Source of the DNA: Sphaerolaimus hirsutus
Lineage: Eukaryota > Nematoda > Chromadorea > Monhysterida > Sphaerolaimidae
Assembly: GCA_964036195.1 (NCBI GenBank)
Contig: OZ038456.1
Span: 1,674,001 to 1,738,000, forward strand
DNA: 64,000 bases
Reading direction: 5' to 3'
Shown in pieces: positions 12,256 to 24,220 of this stretch. The notes under the pieces were generated by a model. It was not told where the DNA came from. It saw only the letters and a list, made by a program, of their open reading frames with translations, and did no database searches. The translations under genes were made by a program, and so were the position numbers. Numbering within the stretch: position 1 is the first letter of the stretch; every line of letters begins with the position of its first letter.

Positions 12256-12513
12256 TTGAATACCCCCATTGAATACCCCTCGAATACCCCCATTGAATAC
12301 CCCTCGAATACCCCCATTGAATACCCCTCGAATACCCCCATTGAATACCCCTCGAATACCCCCATTGAATACCCCTCGAATACCCCCATTGAATACCCCT
12401 CGAATACCCCCATTGAATACCCCTCGAATACCCCCATTGAATACCCCTCGAATACCCCCATTGAATACCCCTCGAATACCCCCATTGAATACCCCTCGAA
12501 TACCCCCATTGAA
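12256..12513. repeat. 24-bp tandem array GAATACCCCCATTGAATACC
   Basis: Nearly 11 perfect copies of a 24-bp unit (the named 20 bases plus CCTC). Divisible by 3, so long chance frames appear on both strands (MGVFEGYS and NTPIEYPS repeats). Flanks hold degenerate copies (12210-12255). The unit resembles family A vocabulary (CTCGAATACCCCC), so it may be an expanded A fragment. Confidence 0.9.
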
Positions 12514-13023
12514 TGCCTCCACAGCAGTGGAAAGCAAAGCCGTTAATCGCAAAAAAATTTACCTTCGGCAAAATTGTAATTTTATCCGCGGACGTTATGT
12601 TATGCATTTTTCTTTGTAAATACGTTCGTTGCACTCGAATCCACCTTTTCCTTTTTTAAATATTTATTGTGAAAGTGCATACATAAGTATCCTGCTCACG
12701 CGTTATCGACTACAACATAAGTAATTTTGGGTGCATACTTTGTTCTCCGCTGAGTATAGGATGTTTTTCTCATCCACTGTTTTTGTTATTTGTTGGTAGG
12801 GGGTGGATTACGGTTGACAAGCGATTTTATTTTAAAAAGTCCGCTTTTTAGAACTGCAGAATCCGATTTTTTTGAAATAGCCATCAAATTTTTAGTAGTT
12901 ATGCAATAGGTAAAATGTAAACAGTTTGTGTGCAAGCATGCAGTTTCACATGTTGAATAACTGTGCTGCTTGTATTGACCCACCATCTTCTGAGTAAATC
13001 GCCAACTTACCTATGTAATTTAC

Positions 13024-13224
13024 TAGGTATACTCGTCAGATCGGAAAGTATGTGCAGAATACTACCATAATTTAATAAATAAGATCTTTTAGTTTAATTT
13101 TGTAATTTATTATTCCATAGTAAAGATGGAATATTATGATGCAAAAACTGTATAATTTTTTGTTCATTATTCACATGGTTTATGGTAGGTTTCCATACTA
13201 AGTGTGATGTCGTCCAAGTATAAT
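13024..13224. mobile_element. T element
   Basis: GTATACTCGTCAGATCGG to GATGTCGTCCAAGTATA, colinear with the 5608 copy. Confidence 0.7.
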
Positions 13225-14561
13225 CAATTTAGTCACAAAAGTTGCTGGCTGAGCAAATGGTTGATGTGCAATTCAATCAGACAATACATCCACTGAATCA
13301 GTATTGTATTTAATAAGAGACACAGAAAAGAGTATTAAGTTTCGGCTATTCACATAGGCCCCGGCGGGGGACCGGTCCCCGGCAAAAAATAAATTTTTTC
13401 TTAAGTCAATCATTGGTGTGTATGGGTTGATGCATGTTAATTAGGTGAATTAACACCAAATTAGCATGCACAAAATTTCTGCAAGTCGGTTTCACCCGCC
13501 GATGCATATTTTTTTGGGGGTGTACAAATTTAGTTTGATTTGTCTCAAATTTGGCATGCGTGTACTCTTTCGTTTAATGAGTTCGCATGCCAAATTTGAG
13601 ATTAGAGCGGTTAGTGAGTTGTATTTTTTTACACTTCGATTTTCGTTGATCACTGTATTTTTGTATAGTGATCGAAATCCCAGTCAGGGACAAAAATTCT
13701 TTGTTTACTGAAAAAAAAATTTCTCTCCGGGAACGTTTGGCCCTGGTCGGGGCCATTTCTATTGCCACCGGGGACCGGGCCCTGGTGGGATTTCGATCAC
13801 TATACAAAAATACAGTGAAATTTGTCTCAATACAAGGTATGGTGTGATGCAGTTAACTTCCTGTTCCTAGCTTGTGAAAATGAAAAATTCACAACAAAGT
13901 GCAGAAAATGCTGCTTGAGTTTGGTGCATAGATGATGCTCTTTTAATGAGCAAAAGCCTATTCATTCAATCAAGTGCCTGTTCATTTGTTGCAATCAACA
14001 TTAAATGAATTATCAAATAAAACCTCTAAACATGTATTAATACATCAATGATAGTGTTGTTTAGATTTGAGAAAAATTCTCTGGAGTGAATTAATGAGTT
14101 AAAAATATGATGTCTACAAGACTACAATCTGTACAGTATTTGATTCACACCATTTACTTATTTTTGATTTTACTTCCATAATGTTTTTTCAGATAATTTT
14201 TGCCACCATACAATGATAATATTTAGTTTTTCACCAAATTACTGAATAAATTTTCCATTTTTCCATATTTTTCCATATTTTTTTCTTCTTCTTAAATTAA
14301 CAGTCAACAGTATATCAACCTTTTATGTGAGTGCAATTAAATATTGTTAGTGCACCTGCACCCACAATGATCACAACAACATTTTTCCTATGCAAGTCAT
14401 TATTTTCTCTGATCTATTTGAAGTGCATGTAGGCACACTTTGCACTGGGTTTTACCCACACAATACCATGAATTTAGTCAGTGCATTGTTGGCATTCTTT
14501 GCATTTGGGGTGAATAGACACTGTATTTGTAGACATATTGTCCGCAAACAGATTTGATCTT
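13225..14561. other. No gene; AT-rich spacer apart from the 13651-13817 element
   Basis: Short inverted CAAATTTGGCATGCGTG words at 13546-13610; otherwise unremarkable. Confidence 0.45.
13651..13817. mobile_element. Short palindromic element with 30-bp perfect ends
   Basis: CACTGTATTTTTGTATAGTG continuing through GATCGAAATCCCA, and exact complement. The centre is (GGGCC)-rich. Confidence 0.75.
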
Positions 14562-14564
14562 CTG

Positions 14565-14781
14565 GTGCCATGTAAAAGACCCTTTAAAGTGTCAAGTGTA
14601 TCCTACTATTATTTTAGTGTATCCAAATCTTATGTTTTTTGTATCCAAACCTGACACATGACATTTTACAGGGTCGATTACATGACACATGACATTTTAC
14701 AGGGTCTTTAACATGAGACATGACATTTTACAGGGTCTTTTACACTTTACAGAGTCTTTTTACAATGTCTGGGAGTGGCAC
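14565..14781. mobile_element. Family D element
   Basis: Ends GTGCCATG and TGGCAC, with CTG flanking on both sides (14562-14564, 14782-14784). Body repeats ACATGACATTTTACAGGGTC, plus a short ATCCAAATCTTATG motif shared with the copies at 40215 and 56893. Confidence 0.75.
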
Positions 14782-15584
14782 CTGGTCTGCGGTTTTTTTT
14801 AGCTGATTGAATCCACAACCAAACCTGCAGGACTTCATCAGCTGATCAAATCGAACACATTATTGCGGAGTAGTTATTTTCCCCTTGTTTTCATGGCTTT
14901 TCATCAAATTCCCTGGCGTAAATAGCATCCCTTTCTGTAGGGGTCTCAAATGGGGGGTAGTTGGGGTGAGGACTGGGGGGAGGGGGTTACCCCCAAATTG
15001 ATCAGCTATCTATCTATCCCGAAGGCATAATTTTTGCACCCCCCCCCCACGCCCAGCAGTCTATCTCTCCTGGGGGTCCTCCATTAATTTTCCCTCGCTT
15101 TTCTTTTACACGTAAGGCGCGTATTGATTGTTGCTTGCATTGTTGCTTTTAAGTGCGTGTGGTAAGCTGTGAATCATCCGAAGAAGTGTATTGTGTTTTT
15201 ACCGTATTACCGTATACCGTATTTCCTCGAAATACCCCCATCTCATGGGGGTTTATTTTTTCGCCAGCAAGTTTTGTGGTCAGCCAGCAGGTCAAAAACT
15301 GCGTTATTTCCAGAGTTGCGAAAGTGTATTTACACTTACCCGAAATACCCGGGTAAATGGGTATTTATATTTACACTTACACTTACACTTTCATAAAATA
15401 CCCATACACTTTTTTTACACTTTCCTGAGCAAAATACCCGGGTACAGAAAGTGTATTTTTTTCTTTCAGATGGCCCTGTTTTATGCTTTTGAGAAAGCAT
15501 AAAAAAGGGTCCTGTACAAAAAATAACTGCACAGTGCACACATGCAGTTAAGGAATTACGGCCGGAATTATGCAGCCTAAGGCC

Positions 15585-16490
15585 GGAATTAGAGCTCAGC
15601 GTCGATTCGACGTGAAATGATGACGTGAAATGTCGTCGTGAAATTAATTACACGAGTGTGGATCATGCTACGGGTCTACAATTTTCTAAGGATAATATAT
15701 GAATCAATACCTTAAGCTGCGTTTACACTGCGACTTGTGCCGACAATTTTAAAAAGTGAAAAAGTTCCATAATTTTGGAAAAAAGTACCATATTTGCAAA
15801 AAAATGCAGTGAAGTATACTCACCAGTTAAGTGCACTCACATGCCAATTTGCAGATAAATCGTCCATGTCGTTCCAGAGTTATAAGCATTTCAAAAAATA
15901 TTCCGCTTGTCGGTTCGCTTTTTTGGAAATATTTTTCAAATGCTTATAACTCTGGAGCGACATGGACGATTTATCTGCAAATTGGCACGTGAGTGCAGTT
16001 AACTAGTGAGTATACTTCACTGCATTTTCTCGCAGATATGGAACTTAATACCAAAATTATGGAACTTTTTCACTTTTCGAATTGTCGGCACAAGTCGCAG
16101 TGTAAACGCAGCTTTAATCGTGTCCAATACTGAGTGTTATCAGCCACAACTAGAGCGAATTGAAAAATTCAATTTTTATCATTCCACGTCATCATTTTAC
16201 GTCAGGGAACAACTTGACATTTCACGTCAGACTATTGCAAGCAATAGTCTGACGTGAAATGTCGAGTTGTTCCCTGACACTCTGACGTGAAATGATGATG
16301 ACGTGAAATGATAAAAATTGAATTTTTCAATTCGCTCTAGTTGTGGCTGATAACACTCAGTATTGGACACGATTAAGGTATTGATTCATATATTATCCTT
16401 AGAAAATTGTAGACCCGTAGCATGATCCACACTCGTGTAATTAATTTCACGTCATCATTTCACGTCGAATCGACGCTGAGCTCTAATTCC
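15585..16490. mobile_element. Long palindrome M, interrupted by element N
   Basis: Arms begin GGAATTAGAGCTCAGCGTCG. The left arm is interrupted at 15716-16113; the right arm is whole. Centre near 16237 (ACTATTGCAAGCAATAGT). About 504 bp without N. GACGTGAAATG words repeat along the arms. No gene. Confidence 0.85.
15716..16113. mobile_element. piggyBac-like MITE N with TTAA duplication
   Basis: Ends GCTGCGTTTACACTGCGACT and complement, TTAA on both sides (15712-15715, 16114-16117). The intact right arm of M (ACACGATTAAGGTATTG) shows a single TTAA at the mirror position, proving a clean insertion. TTAA duplication is diagnostic of piggyBac-type transposition. Confidence 0.88.
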
Positions 16491-16795
16491 CGCTTTATGC
16501 ATTGAATGTATAAAATATGGCAAATGTACAAACTAGCACTATCTCAGTACCTTTGATCAGTACGTTCTACAGTTTCATCATACTTTTGTAAAAAGGGCAA
16601 GATCAATGGAAATTCACTAGCTGGACACAAAGTCAACTGGCATTGACATTTGCTGCATGTCCATTCTTGCATTTAAGCAGTGTGTATCGCATTGCTTAAT
16701 CAGTAAAATATCAACACTGAAAAAGTGTCATTGTTAGGGAACTTCATACCACTACAGTATTTTTTACAGTACGAAATGTTTCATAAAAGGCAGTA

Positions 16796-16890
16796 AAATG
16801 TGAAATTGTACCCATACTCAACATTTGGAAAGTGTATTTACGCTTACACTTACACTTTCCAAAAATACCGGTATTTTAACAACTCTGGTT
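16796..16890. repeat. AAGTGTATTTACGCTTACAC right arm of Q
   Basis: Imperfect TTACACTT/AAGTGTA repeats pairing with the left arm at 15318-15470. The same words recur at 41441-41530 in a fragment beginning ACAGTTGTTAAAGTG. Confidence 0.6.
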
Positions 16891-17041
16891 ATTTATCATG
16901 TATTTACATTCTCTTCACACTCAACTTGGGTGGGATGGGGGTATTTTGAGGGGGATTTAGTATTTCCCCATCTAGCTCAGACGTGGGGGTATTTCGAGGG
17001 GGGGGGGGTAATTCAAGGGGGATAATTCGAGGTAATACGGT

Positions 17042-17878
17042 AGTTCTGTTTATAAGTTTTAGTATCAATAAATTAATGCAGATGCATTCATATTGACTTT
17101 CGAAATACTTGAGCCAGTTTTCGCAACAAGAACATGCAATTTCTGCCAGAGAACATCGCAAATACCTAGTTGATAAAATGTGATTAATCAGCAAATACAA
17201 AAATTAATTACTTTCAAAATTGAAGATAACCATCTTTCATGCTTTTCCAAAGCTCTACAGTGATTAAATTACCACAGTACACTGGCCATCATTTTATAAA
17301 TACATGTTTATAGCTTTTAATTTCATCTGTCTCCCTCAGTGGTGATTTCGAAGAAAAATATGACTCAATCCAAAAAAAAAACAAATGTCAAACTTTTTTG
17401 GCCAAAATTCCGATCCCGATCCCGAAAATTTAAAAATTAAACAATCCTGACCCCCAAAATTCAATCCCGTTTGAACCATAGTTTGGTGTATTTAGTACCC
17501 CCTGAAAAAAACTTTGAACACACATCACATTTCTATTAAATTGTTTAGTAGATTAATGTGCCCTTCCCCTTGCACACAGACAGTGTAATTAATTAATCGC
17601 TTTCTAATTACTCTGGTAAATTATTGAAGGGCAGCCAGCGACAAATAATTCAACTTAACACCGCGAAGGTGTAGCCCAGTTAAAATTGGAATTTATTTTG
17701 TGGGCGGAGCTAAATATTTCGGCTGTCTAAGCGATTCCACGCTATTGCACAAAATTGATATTCCTGTTTCCGAGTTTTGGAAACTCCCGTTTCCGTGATG
17801 AAAGGTAAGCTGGGTTGCGTAGACTTTTTACTGAATTTTGCGACGTTCCCATGTGTATACCGAAAAATATTACCTATT
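17042..17878. other. No gene recognised
   Basis: AT-rich; 17400-17480 is a decayed CCCGATCCCGA repeat. A 135-codon frame starting 17777 overlaps the B/C elements and is not credible. Confidence 0.45.
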
Positions 17879-18385
17879 TACCGTATATACTCGAATACCG
17901 TATTTCTTCTAATAGAAGAGCGCCGTTCTAATTTTTTCGTCAACTTTTTTACCTGCTGTTCTATTAGAGGTGCCGTTCTATTGGAGGCTGCCGTTCTGTT
18001 TTTTCACCAGTACTTTTCAGACATTTTTCATTTGAACATAGTGTTTTTAATGAAAAATGAACAACATTTTACTATCAGAGCATCAATTCAAACAAAACCA
18101 AATGTTGAAATAACCCTGAATCATAGTTCTGAACACCTTGGATGTTTTCTAATATTTGTGTGTTCTGGCACTCTTCCAACGTAATTTCTACCTGCCGTTC
18201 TGTTGGAGGTGTCGTTCTATTGGAGGTATGCCGTTCTATTAGATGAAATACGGTATGACCCCCTTGGATAACTCACTCCCTTGAATATTAACCCCTGTTT
18301 GCCGAGTGGGCAAAAATAGGTAATTCCCCCCTCAAAAACTCTGACAAAAATAATTCCCTGGGGGTCTTATTCGAGGACATACGGT
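17879..18385. mobile_element. Family C element with family B nested inside
   Basis: C ends TACCGTATATACTCGAA and TTCGAGGACATACGGTA. B at 17896-18255: TACCGTATTTCTTCTAATAG to AGATGAAATACGGTA, with repeated GCCGTTCTATTGGAGG. B inserted right after the C end. Confidence 0.75.
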
Positions 18386-18767
18386 ATATCTAAATTTGTT
18401 TTTCTTTGCGGTGCATGGCTACGGCATTTATCGCAAATTTTTCTGGTATTTTTTTGATCAAAAGTGTAGCAGTTGATTGAACTTACTACAAAATGTTAGA
18501 ATTTTGTGCAAAGTATGCGGCTCGCCCGCTCAGTACAACGAGTTACCTTTGTGAAATCGCTGGAAAAATACGTATTTATATAACCGAGCTATAAATGTAG
18601 CCGAAAATAGCGATTTTGGAATTTAAATTTTTCGAAATGGCGCAAAGTTGAGTGATTTTGAGTAAAAATATAAGAAAATGTTTCGCTTGTTTGTTTGTTC
18701 GTTTGTTTCAGGGGGGGGGGGTCAGGGGATAGTAGTAGCCACAAATTTTCCCTCGGATCGGAATATA

Positions 18768-18895
18768 TACCGTATTACCTCGAATTATCGGTACGAAAAT
18801 TCCTGACGAAATAATAACCCCCCTCGAATTAACCTCCCCTCAAATTTTGCTGGCGAAATAATAAACCCCCTGGGGGTATTTCGAGGTAATACGGT
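18768..18895. mobile_element. Family A element, short
   Basis: 128 bp, TACCGTATTACCTCGAATTA to CGAGGTAATACGGTA. Confidence 0.75.
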
Positions 18896-19497
18896 AGATA
18901 GCTGAGCGGCATCCGAGGGGTGGCACAGCCTTCATTGGATACTTATTGGAATTGGATATATCGTGTCCAAAAAAGTGTGAATAGCGCTATGAATTTTTCG
19001 GTGTTTTAGTCAATTTGACATGGCACTTTATGACCAAATTGAGTTGAATAGCTGAAAAATCTAAATCACTGTAAACCACGGATTATTCATGCTGATTTTT
19101 GAACACGATGGTGATATTTATTGTTATATTAAAAACTTGCTTCATGACAAAAATGTTCAGAGTTATATTCATCCGTTCTAACGTAATTAATTTGATGTGT
19201 AACTTCAATTTTCAATTCAGCGAAATTTTTCATTATGCCATAACTTGGGCTTGACATGCAATGATCCATTCCATACTGATAGATGACTCATATGTAATTT
19301 CTCTTTTTTTTAAACATTTTTTATGGGTATATTTCACAAATGACCATGCACAAATTTTTAAACTGGGATTGTGATTACCTAGTTTGTCATATTTGTGGTG
19401 TTTGTCTGAATAAGTACAAATATGATAATAATTACTTCTTTTTTTAAAAACAATCCCATGAAAATCAGCAAAAATTTAAGCATGCCGCCAGGTCCAG
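18896..19497. other. No gene recognised
   Basis: Unique AT-rich sequence without paired ends. Confidence 0.45.
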
Positions 19498-19671
19498 GGG
19501 CCAGTTCCGCAAGTAATAAAATAAAGAGTAAAAAGTGAAGAGTAATGTAAAATGATTAATGGTAAGCAATTTTTTTTAAGTTTTAGGTCCGAATCCCTTT
19601 TTTTATTAAACATTTATCGTTATTTTGCGTTTGTCTCTCTATCATTTACTTTTTACTTGACAAATGGCCAC
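19498..19671. mobile_element. Family E element, decayed
   Basis: Begins GGGCCAGTTCCGCAAGTAAT; ends near TTGACAAATGGCCACC. Arms are AAAGAGTAAAAAGTGAAG. Confidence 0.55.
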
Positions 19672-19952
19672 CTGGAGTATTTCTGCTATATTTAGTTGTC
19701 ACAGTAAAATTATCTACAATTTCTGCCATGCTAATTTGCATGTCATTTCTGCTAAGTGCAAAAATTAGTCTGAAAGCATGCAGATTAGAAATTCCGTGCT
19801 AATTGGCAATGTGTCAGACAGACAGGATACTTGGGGATTGGACACCCATTTTCAGTGTATAATTGTTTGATTAGAAGGCTTTTATCACCTTTTCCGACAT
19901 TGATTTTACGATTTATATCGCAAACTATTGGTGGCTCCAGATTTTCGACCAT

Positions 19953-20130
19953 GTGGCAGTCCCAAGTCCTGTAAAGTGTAAAGTAAAGTGTCAAATGTTA
20001 AATCAAATGCAAAGTAAACTGTCAATTGGCAGGCAAAGTTCAGTAAAAAAAATTTTTCTTTTTGTTTTGATTGATACTTTACTTTGCATTTCACTTTACA
20101 TTTGACACCTTAATTTACACAATTTACAAC
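19953..20130. mobile_element. Family D element, right end decayed
   Basis: Begins GTGGCAGTCCCAAGTCCTG; arms of AAGTAAAGTGTCAAATG. The right side runs into ATTTACAACTTACAC repeats and lacks a clean terminus. Confidence 0.65.
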
Positions 20131-20318
20131 TTACACAATTTACATTTGACGGAAATACGGTATACTTTCCTACAACGAATATTCTTATAGATGTATTTTC
20201 CCAGCAGAACGAAAATACTTCCTTATGCGTGTTATATCATAAAATTCATCGGAGTGGGCGAAAAACGCTTCACTTCACAAAGTTCCACCGTATTCTAATC
20301 AAGCTTTATTTGGCTGAT

Positions 20319-21616
20319 TGTGATGAAGCCACCGAAATCAGCGTCTTCTACCACCGAATCCGGCAACTCCAAGACCGTAGTGAGAAACGGCCTTTAGAGT
20401 GGTTGATTTCCCGTTGTAGCCGAACGTCCACTTGTCGACAGCCAGGTTGAGTTTATTTCGTAGTTGTGTGTTGAGAAAGGGGGTTCGAATTGTTTCAGGT
20501 ACTTTATTTGATCAGATACAGCCAAATATAAAAGCGCAAAGCCTAGCGAGCTTCCTAGTCGAAGTTTCTATCGCTAGCTTATTTTCGTTCAGAAGCTTGG
20601 GGTCCGCAGACTGAAGTAAAAACTCTCAAAGTAGCTAAGACACGGAAATCACATATAGAAAAACAACTACAGTAATTTCCTAATACAAATGCACAAATAA
20701 GACATAAATGCAACAAATTAACACATCTAGCCGAAACAGTTGCCTTATACTGCGCGTGCATACATTCAAATAATTATGGTAAAGAAATACCAGGTACAAA
20801 TTGGGCTAATGGAAAAACTATTAATCTTGAGGCGCGAAGTCGGCAAACTCGGCCGATTTACTAATTTGCTTCAATTTGTCAGAAAACATTGACGCACATT
20901 GGAACTAATAAATTAGGGTTTGAAACTGTAAATAGTAGTGCAAATGTTCCTAATGACGTAAATAGAATAAGGTATATTCAACATGATAATAATAATCACT
21001 TCCTGGAAACGTATGTTGAATAGTCTAGCAAATTGGGACTTATTTGAGGTAAATGGGTATTGTAATTGAGCAGAGTTTATAATATATTCAATTGAGCAAG
21101 GTATTATAATTATTAAGTAAATATAAATAGTTGTGAACAGGGTTATGACAATTATACCTATGCGAAGGGCTTTGTAAAGTAAATGCTAGTTGCACGCAGG
21201 GCACCATTTCTCCATTAGGACGCTGGCCTAGATAATTACGCAGCACGTAAATATTTACAAGATTTGACTTTTGTAAACTGCAAGTAAACTATGCAAATGT
21301 ATGTATAATCATGATCAGAAAATTACGGCGAGTTGAATGAGCCTAATTTTATATTAATACACCTAATAATAACATATTTGACCTTTTAACCTAAACATTC
21401 CACATAAACCTATCAATAACTTATAGAGCACTTTCCTAATCGAATATTCTCCATGGGTAAATAATATAGTGCAGGAAATACAATTTGATATTTTGCGTGG
21501 TAAATAAATATAGTGCATGAAAAGTAAAATAGTGCAAATAAGTAAATGTGCGAATATGAGCCTAATTATCAATTCTCTGTATTTCTTTATCCATCCATTT
21601 TGCCACGGTCAGCACA
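20319..21616 (-). repeat. 3' LTR of the BEL/Pao element
   Basis: 1298 bp, same length as its partner. Candidate polyadenylation signals (AATAAA on the minus strand) lie at about 20449-20454 and 20506-20511, near the downstream end as expected. The stop codon of the coding frame is 42 bp inside its boundary. Confidence 0.95.
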
Positions 21617-21658
21617 CTCCGGGCGGAAGAGTTGCTGCACCCCGTTGTTGCAGCAACG

Positions 21659-24220
21659 TCACATGCTGGTGGTGGTGGGCGCCAAAGTGATGAGTGGCGT
21701 TTCCACAGTCGCCTCGGTGGTGAACGTGGTCGTGCGCGAAGTCGTGGGTGTGCGTGAAGTTGCAGGTCCGGTTGTTGGTGATGCCAACGCCGACCTAGCC
21801 TGATGATGAAGCAGGTAGTTGCCCGTGTCGCTTCCTGCGCGTTCGCGTGAGGTGAATTTGCGAATATCGGGCATGTGAACACTGTCTCTGTTCCTGGCTC
21901 TGACTTGTCCTTCATCAGCTGAACTTTCATCTGGTTGAACGTATGTTGATAGTGACTTTGCCATTCTGTCCTCGGTTTCTGCTCTTCTGGCAAATCTGAC
22001 GGACTGTGTTGAGTTGGATCTGGCTCTCCTCTTGATTGCTGGTCTCAACTCTGTCTTGCGCACTTTTCTTTGTGGATAATTGGTCTCTTTCTGAGTTGAT
22101 TTCTTGATAGTGTATCTGATGGCTCTGAAGCATAGCCATATGCATTTGAATGGACACACTATGCATTTCCATATGCATGTGTATACACACGGTGGAATCA
22201 CTGGTTTCCCTGTGGCAATCCTCCAATTGTACCACAGGTATCCTGCAGCTACAATTCCGGCTATCAGGATTGTGATCCCCAGCAGCATTGCGATTGTGTT
22301 GATGATCACTTGAAAGGGTCCTTTCAGCATTCCTCCCATAAAGTTGGTGTATCCTTTTGATACTCCAGATATGTAGTGACCATATGCTTTGCCGATTCCT
22401 GCTGCCGTCTGTCCAATTCCAGCTCCAATGCCTTCTATTGAATTTCTGATCACTCTGGGATCCAATGACATATCTGCTGTGTAATCGATCAACTGGTTCT
22501 GCACATGCTCCAAATTCTGTAATCTCTGAATCTGGCCTCTGACATCCATGAAATTGGTCGCTCTGTTGACAATGTTGGTGAACAGGTGAGGCGCATCAAA
22601 CGTGAAGGCCTGCCATTGTCCTTTCCATGTCATTTCGATTGGAGTCTCTGTGACATGCACCATTCCATGTGCGGACTTCCACTGTCCATGTTCATTTCTG
22701 TACAGGTGCGGTGTGGTGTGGCTGCAATCCTCTTCTGGTGATTTCTCCACCAAGTCTCTGCTGCCTGGGCTCTTGAACCACAAGGGCCCGTCTTTGTCCA
22801 ATCTCATTGGTGTGTACTTGTAACATGTCTCTCCCACTTTTCCTGTCTGATAAATTATGTATGGCTGCACTTCCTTGCATTCCCAAAACATAATTGCTTC
22901 TCCAGCCCATTCTGCATGAACATCCTGTCTTCCCAGCATGGCTCGAATCCCCAGTGTTGGATCGATGCGGAAAAGCTGAGTCAACATGTCCAGCTGGTTC
23001 TTGCGAAGTTGACATAGCTGATGCCATACAATCGCAAATTGTGCCTGAGTCATTTCTCTGACTACATGTTGCAGGAACTGAAACTTGGAGTTTCTGTCGT
23101 CCAATCTGGCATACAATGTTCCACTGATTGTCGACTCTCTTGCCTCCACTATCTTTCCTGGCATTGCCCATTCCACAGGCACATCTTCTCTTCTGTCAAA
23201 CTGGATAAATACACCTCCTTGATCGGTGTAGTATGTGTCTCCTGGAACACATTCTGAGCCAATTGGCCTCTTTGTCTTGTTGCTGTGGGAGTATGCTGCT
23301 TGCAATTTTGATACAATAATTGTCTGGCCAGATATCTCTGATTTGAATCTGCCAATTCTCTCATATGCACATTGATGCTTGAAGTTCTCTGTATCCCACA
23401 CTGTAATTCCATAATTGTGGTCTCTGCAATGTCCCATCATGGCTCTGCACTGGCTGAAATCTTGCAAGTCGCTGATTACAGTCTTTCCATCAAGTGAAGC
23501 CACGGTTCCTTCTTCCATGTAGAAGTTACTGACGACATTTTCTTTGTCATGACAACACCATGAATATTCCACATTCAAGGTCTGATTGGTTGTCCACACT
23601 CTGGGCTCCATTTCCACCAAAGGTGTTCCTCTGAACATCTTGTGAATTCTTGCATAGTTACAGGCTACCACGCCAACTTGCTGGTATTTCTCAAAATTGC
23701 CTGTAATGCCTTTCGCTCCCCAGAAACTGGTGTGTGTGATGATTTCTTTGATTCTGATGTAGCATCTGTATGCTTTCTCTTTCTGTGGAATCTGTCTCTG
23801 TGCATAAAGTGTAACTTTCATTGCCTTGACAAAATTCCTTGGTGGGATATGGCACTGCACTTCTTCAGGAACTGTAAGCGCATGTCCATGCCTTCCACTG
23901 GTGCAAATCTGATACTTCTGGCTTTGTGAACTGATCACTTGTTCCACAGGATGATCCTTAATTGCATCCTTGAATCTCTCATAAGTCTGCATTTCTCTGA
24001 CAGATTTTGGTGGCCATTCTGAAGGCAAAGGCGGCAATCCGTGATGCGCTGCCAATGATGGTGGCCTTACTGTCGAGGTTTCTAGAACGTATGTTCTGGA
24101 AAATACTTCGCTGTAAGCTTTGCCGGCTTCTCTCAGCGTTGCTGACTCTGACACGCTTGTCAGCATCAACACCATGCACAACATTCCCATCACCAGACTG
24201 CTGGTGGTTGCTGTGGCTTT
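21659..24220 (-). other. Envelope-like glycoprotein region, possible class III fusion type
   Basis: About 850 residues. A hydrophobic stretch near residues 2064-2087 (LVMGMLCMVLMLTSVS) looks like a signal peptide within the polyprotein. A Cys-rich ectodomain with N-glycosylation sites (NQT, NKT) follows. A Gly-rich stem (GIGAGIGQTAAGIGKAYG) precedes one transmembrane segment near 2696-2724. The tail of about 190 residues begins with a Cys/Trp-rich patch (possible palmitoylation) and is basic. The part with LCQLRKNQLDMLTQL and IRAMLGRQDVHAEWAGEA reminds me of glycoproteins of jingchuviruses and other negative-strand RNA viruses. That family call is a recollection and unverified; the topology is what the sequence shows. 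Confidence 0.65.

Larger units (their letters stand above)
15311..16887. mobile_element. hAT-like element Q with near-perfect 8-bp TSD
   Basis: Ends CAGAGTTG and CAACTCTG. Flanks GTTATTTC (15303-15310) and GTTATTTA (16888-16895) match at 7 of 8. Arms made of AAGTGTATTTACACTTAC. Contains palindrome M. Confidence 0.72.
15214..17041. mobile_element. Family A element split by nested insertions
   Basis: Left part 15214-15310 (TACCGTATTTCCTCGAAATA), right part 16888-17041 ending GAGGTAATACGGTA. Element Q sits between with an 8-bp duplication, so the halves were once joined. Confidence 0.65.

Noticed and set aside
12256-12513. Possible CRISPR-like array
   Set aside because: Head-to-tail identical units without unique spacers, in animal DNA.
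12068-12634. 188-codon minus-strand frame and several overlapping frames of repeated IQWGYSRG or EYPSNTPI
   Set aside because: Product of a 24-bp tandem array, a multiple of 3, open on both strands in many frames; no start context or domain.
17777-18184. 135-codon plus-strand frame
   Set aside because: Lies across nested B and C elements whose ends and repeats explain the sequence; no protein signal.
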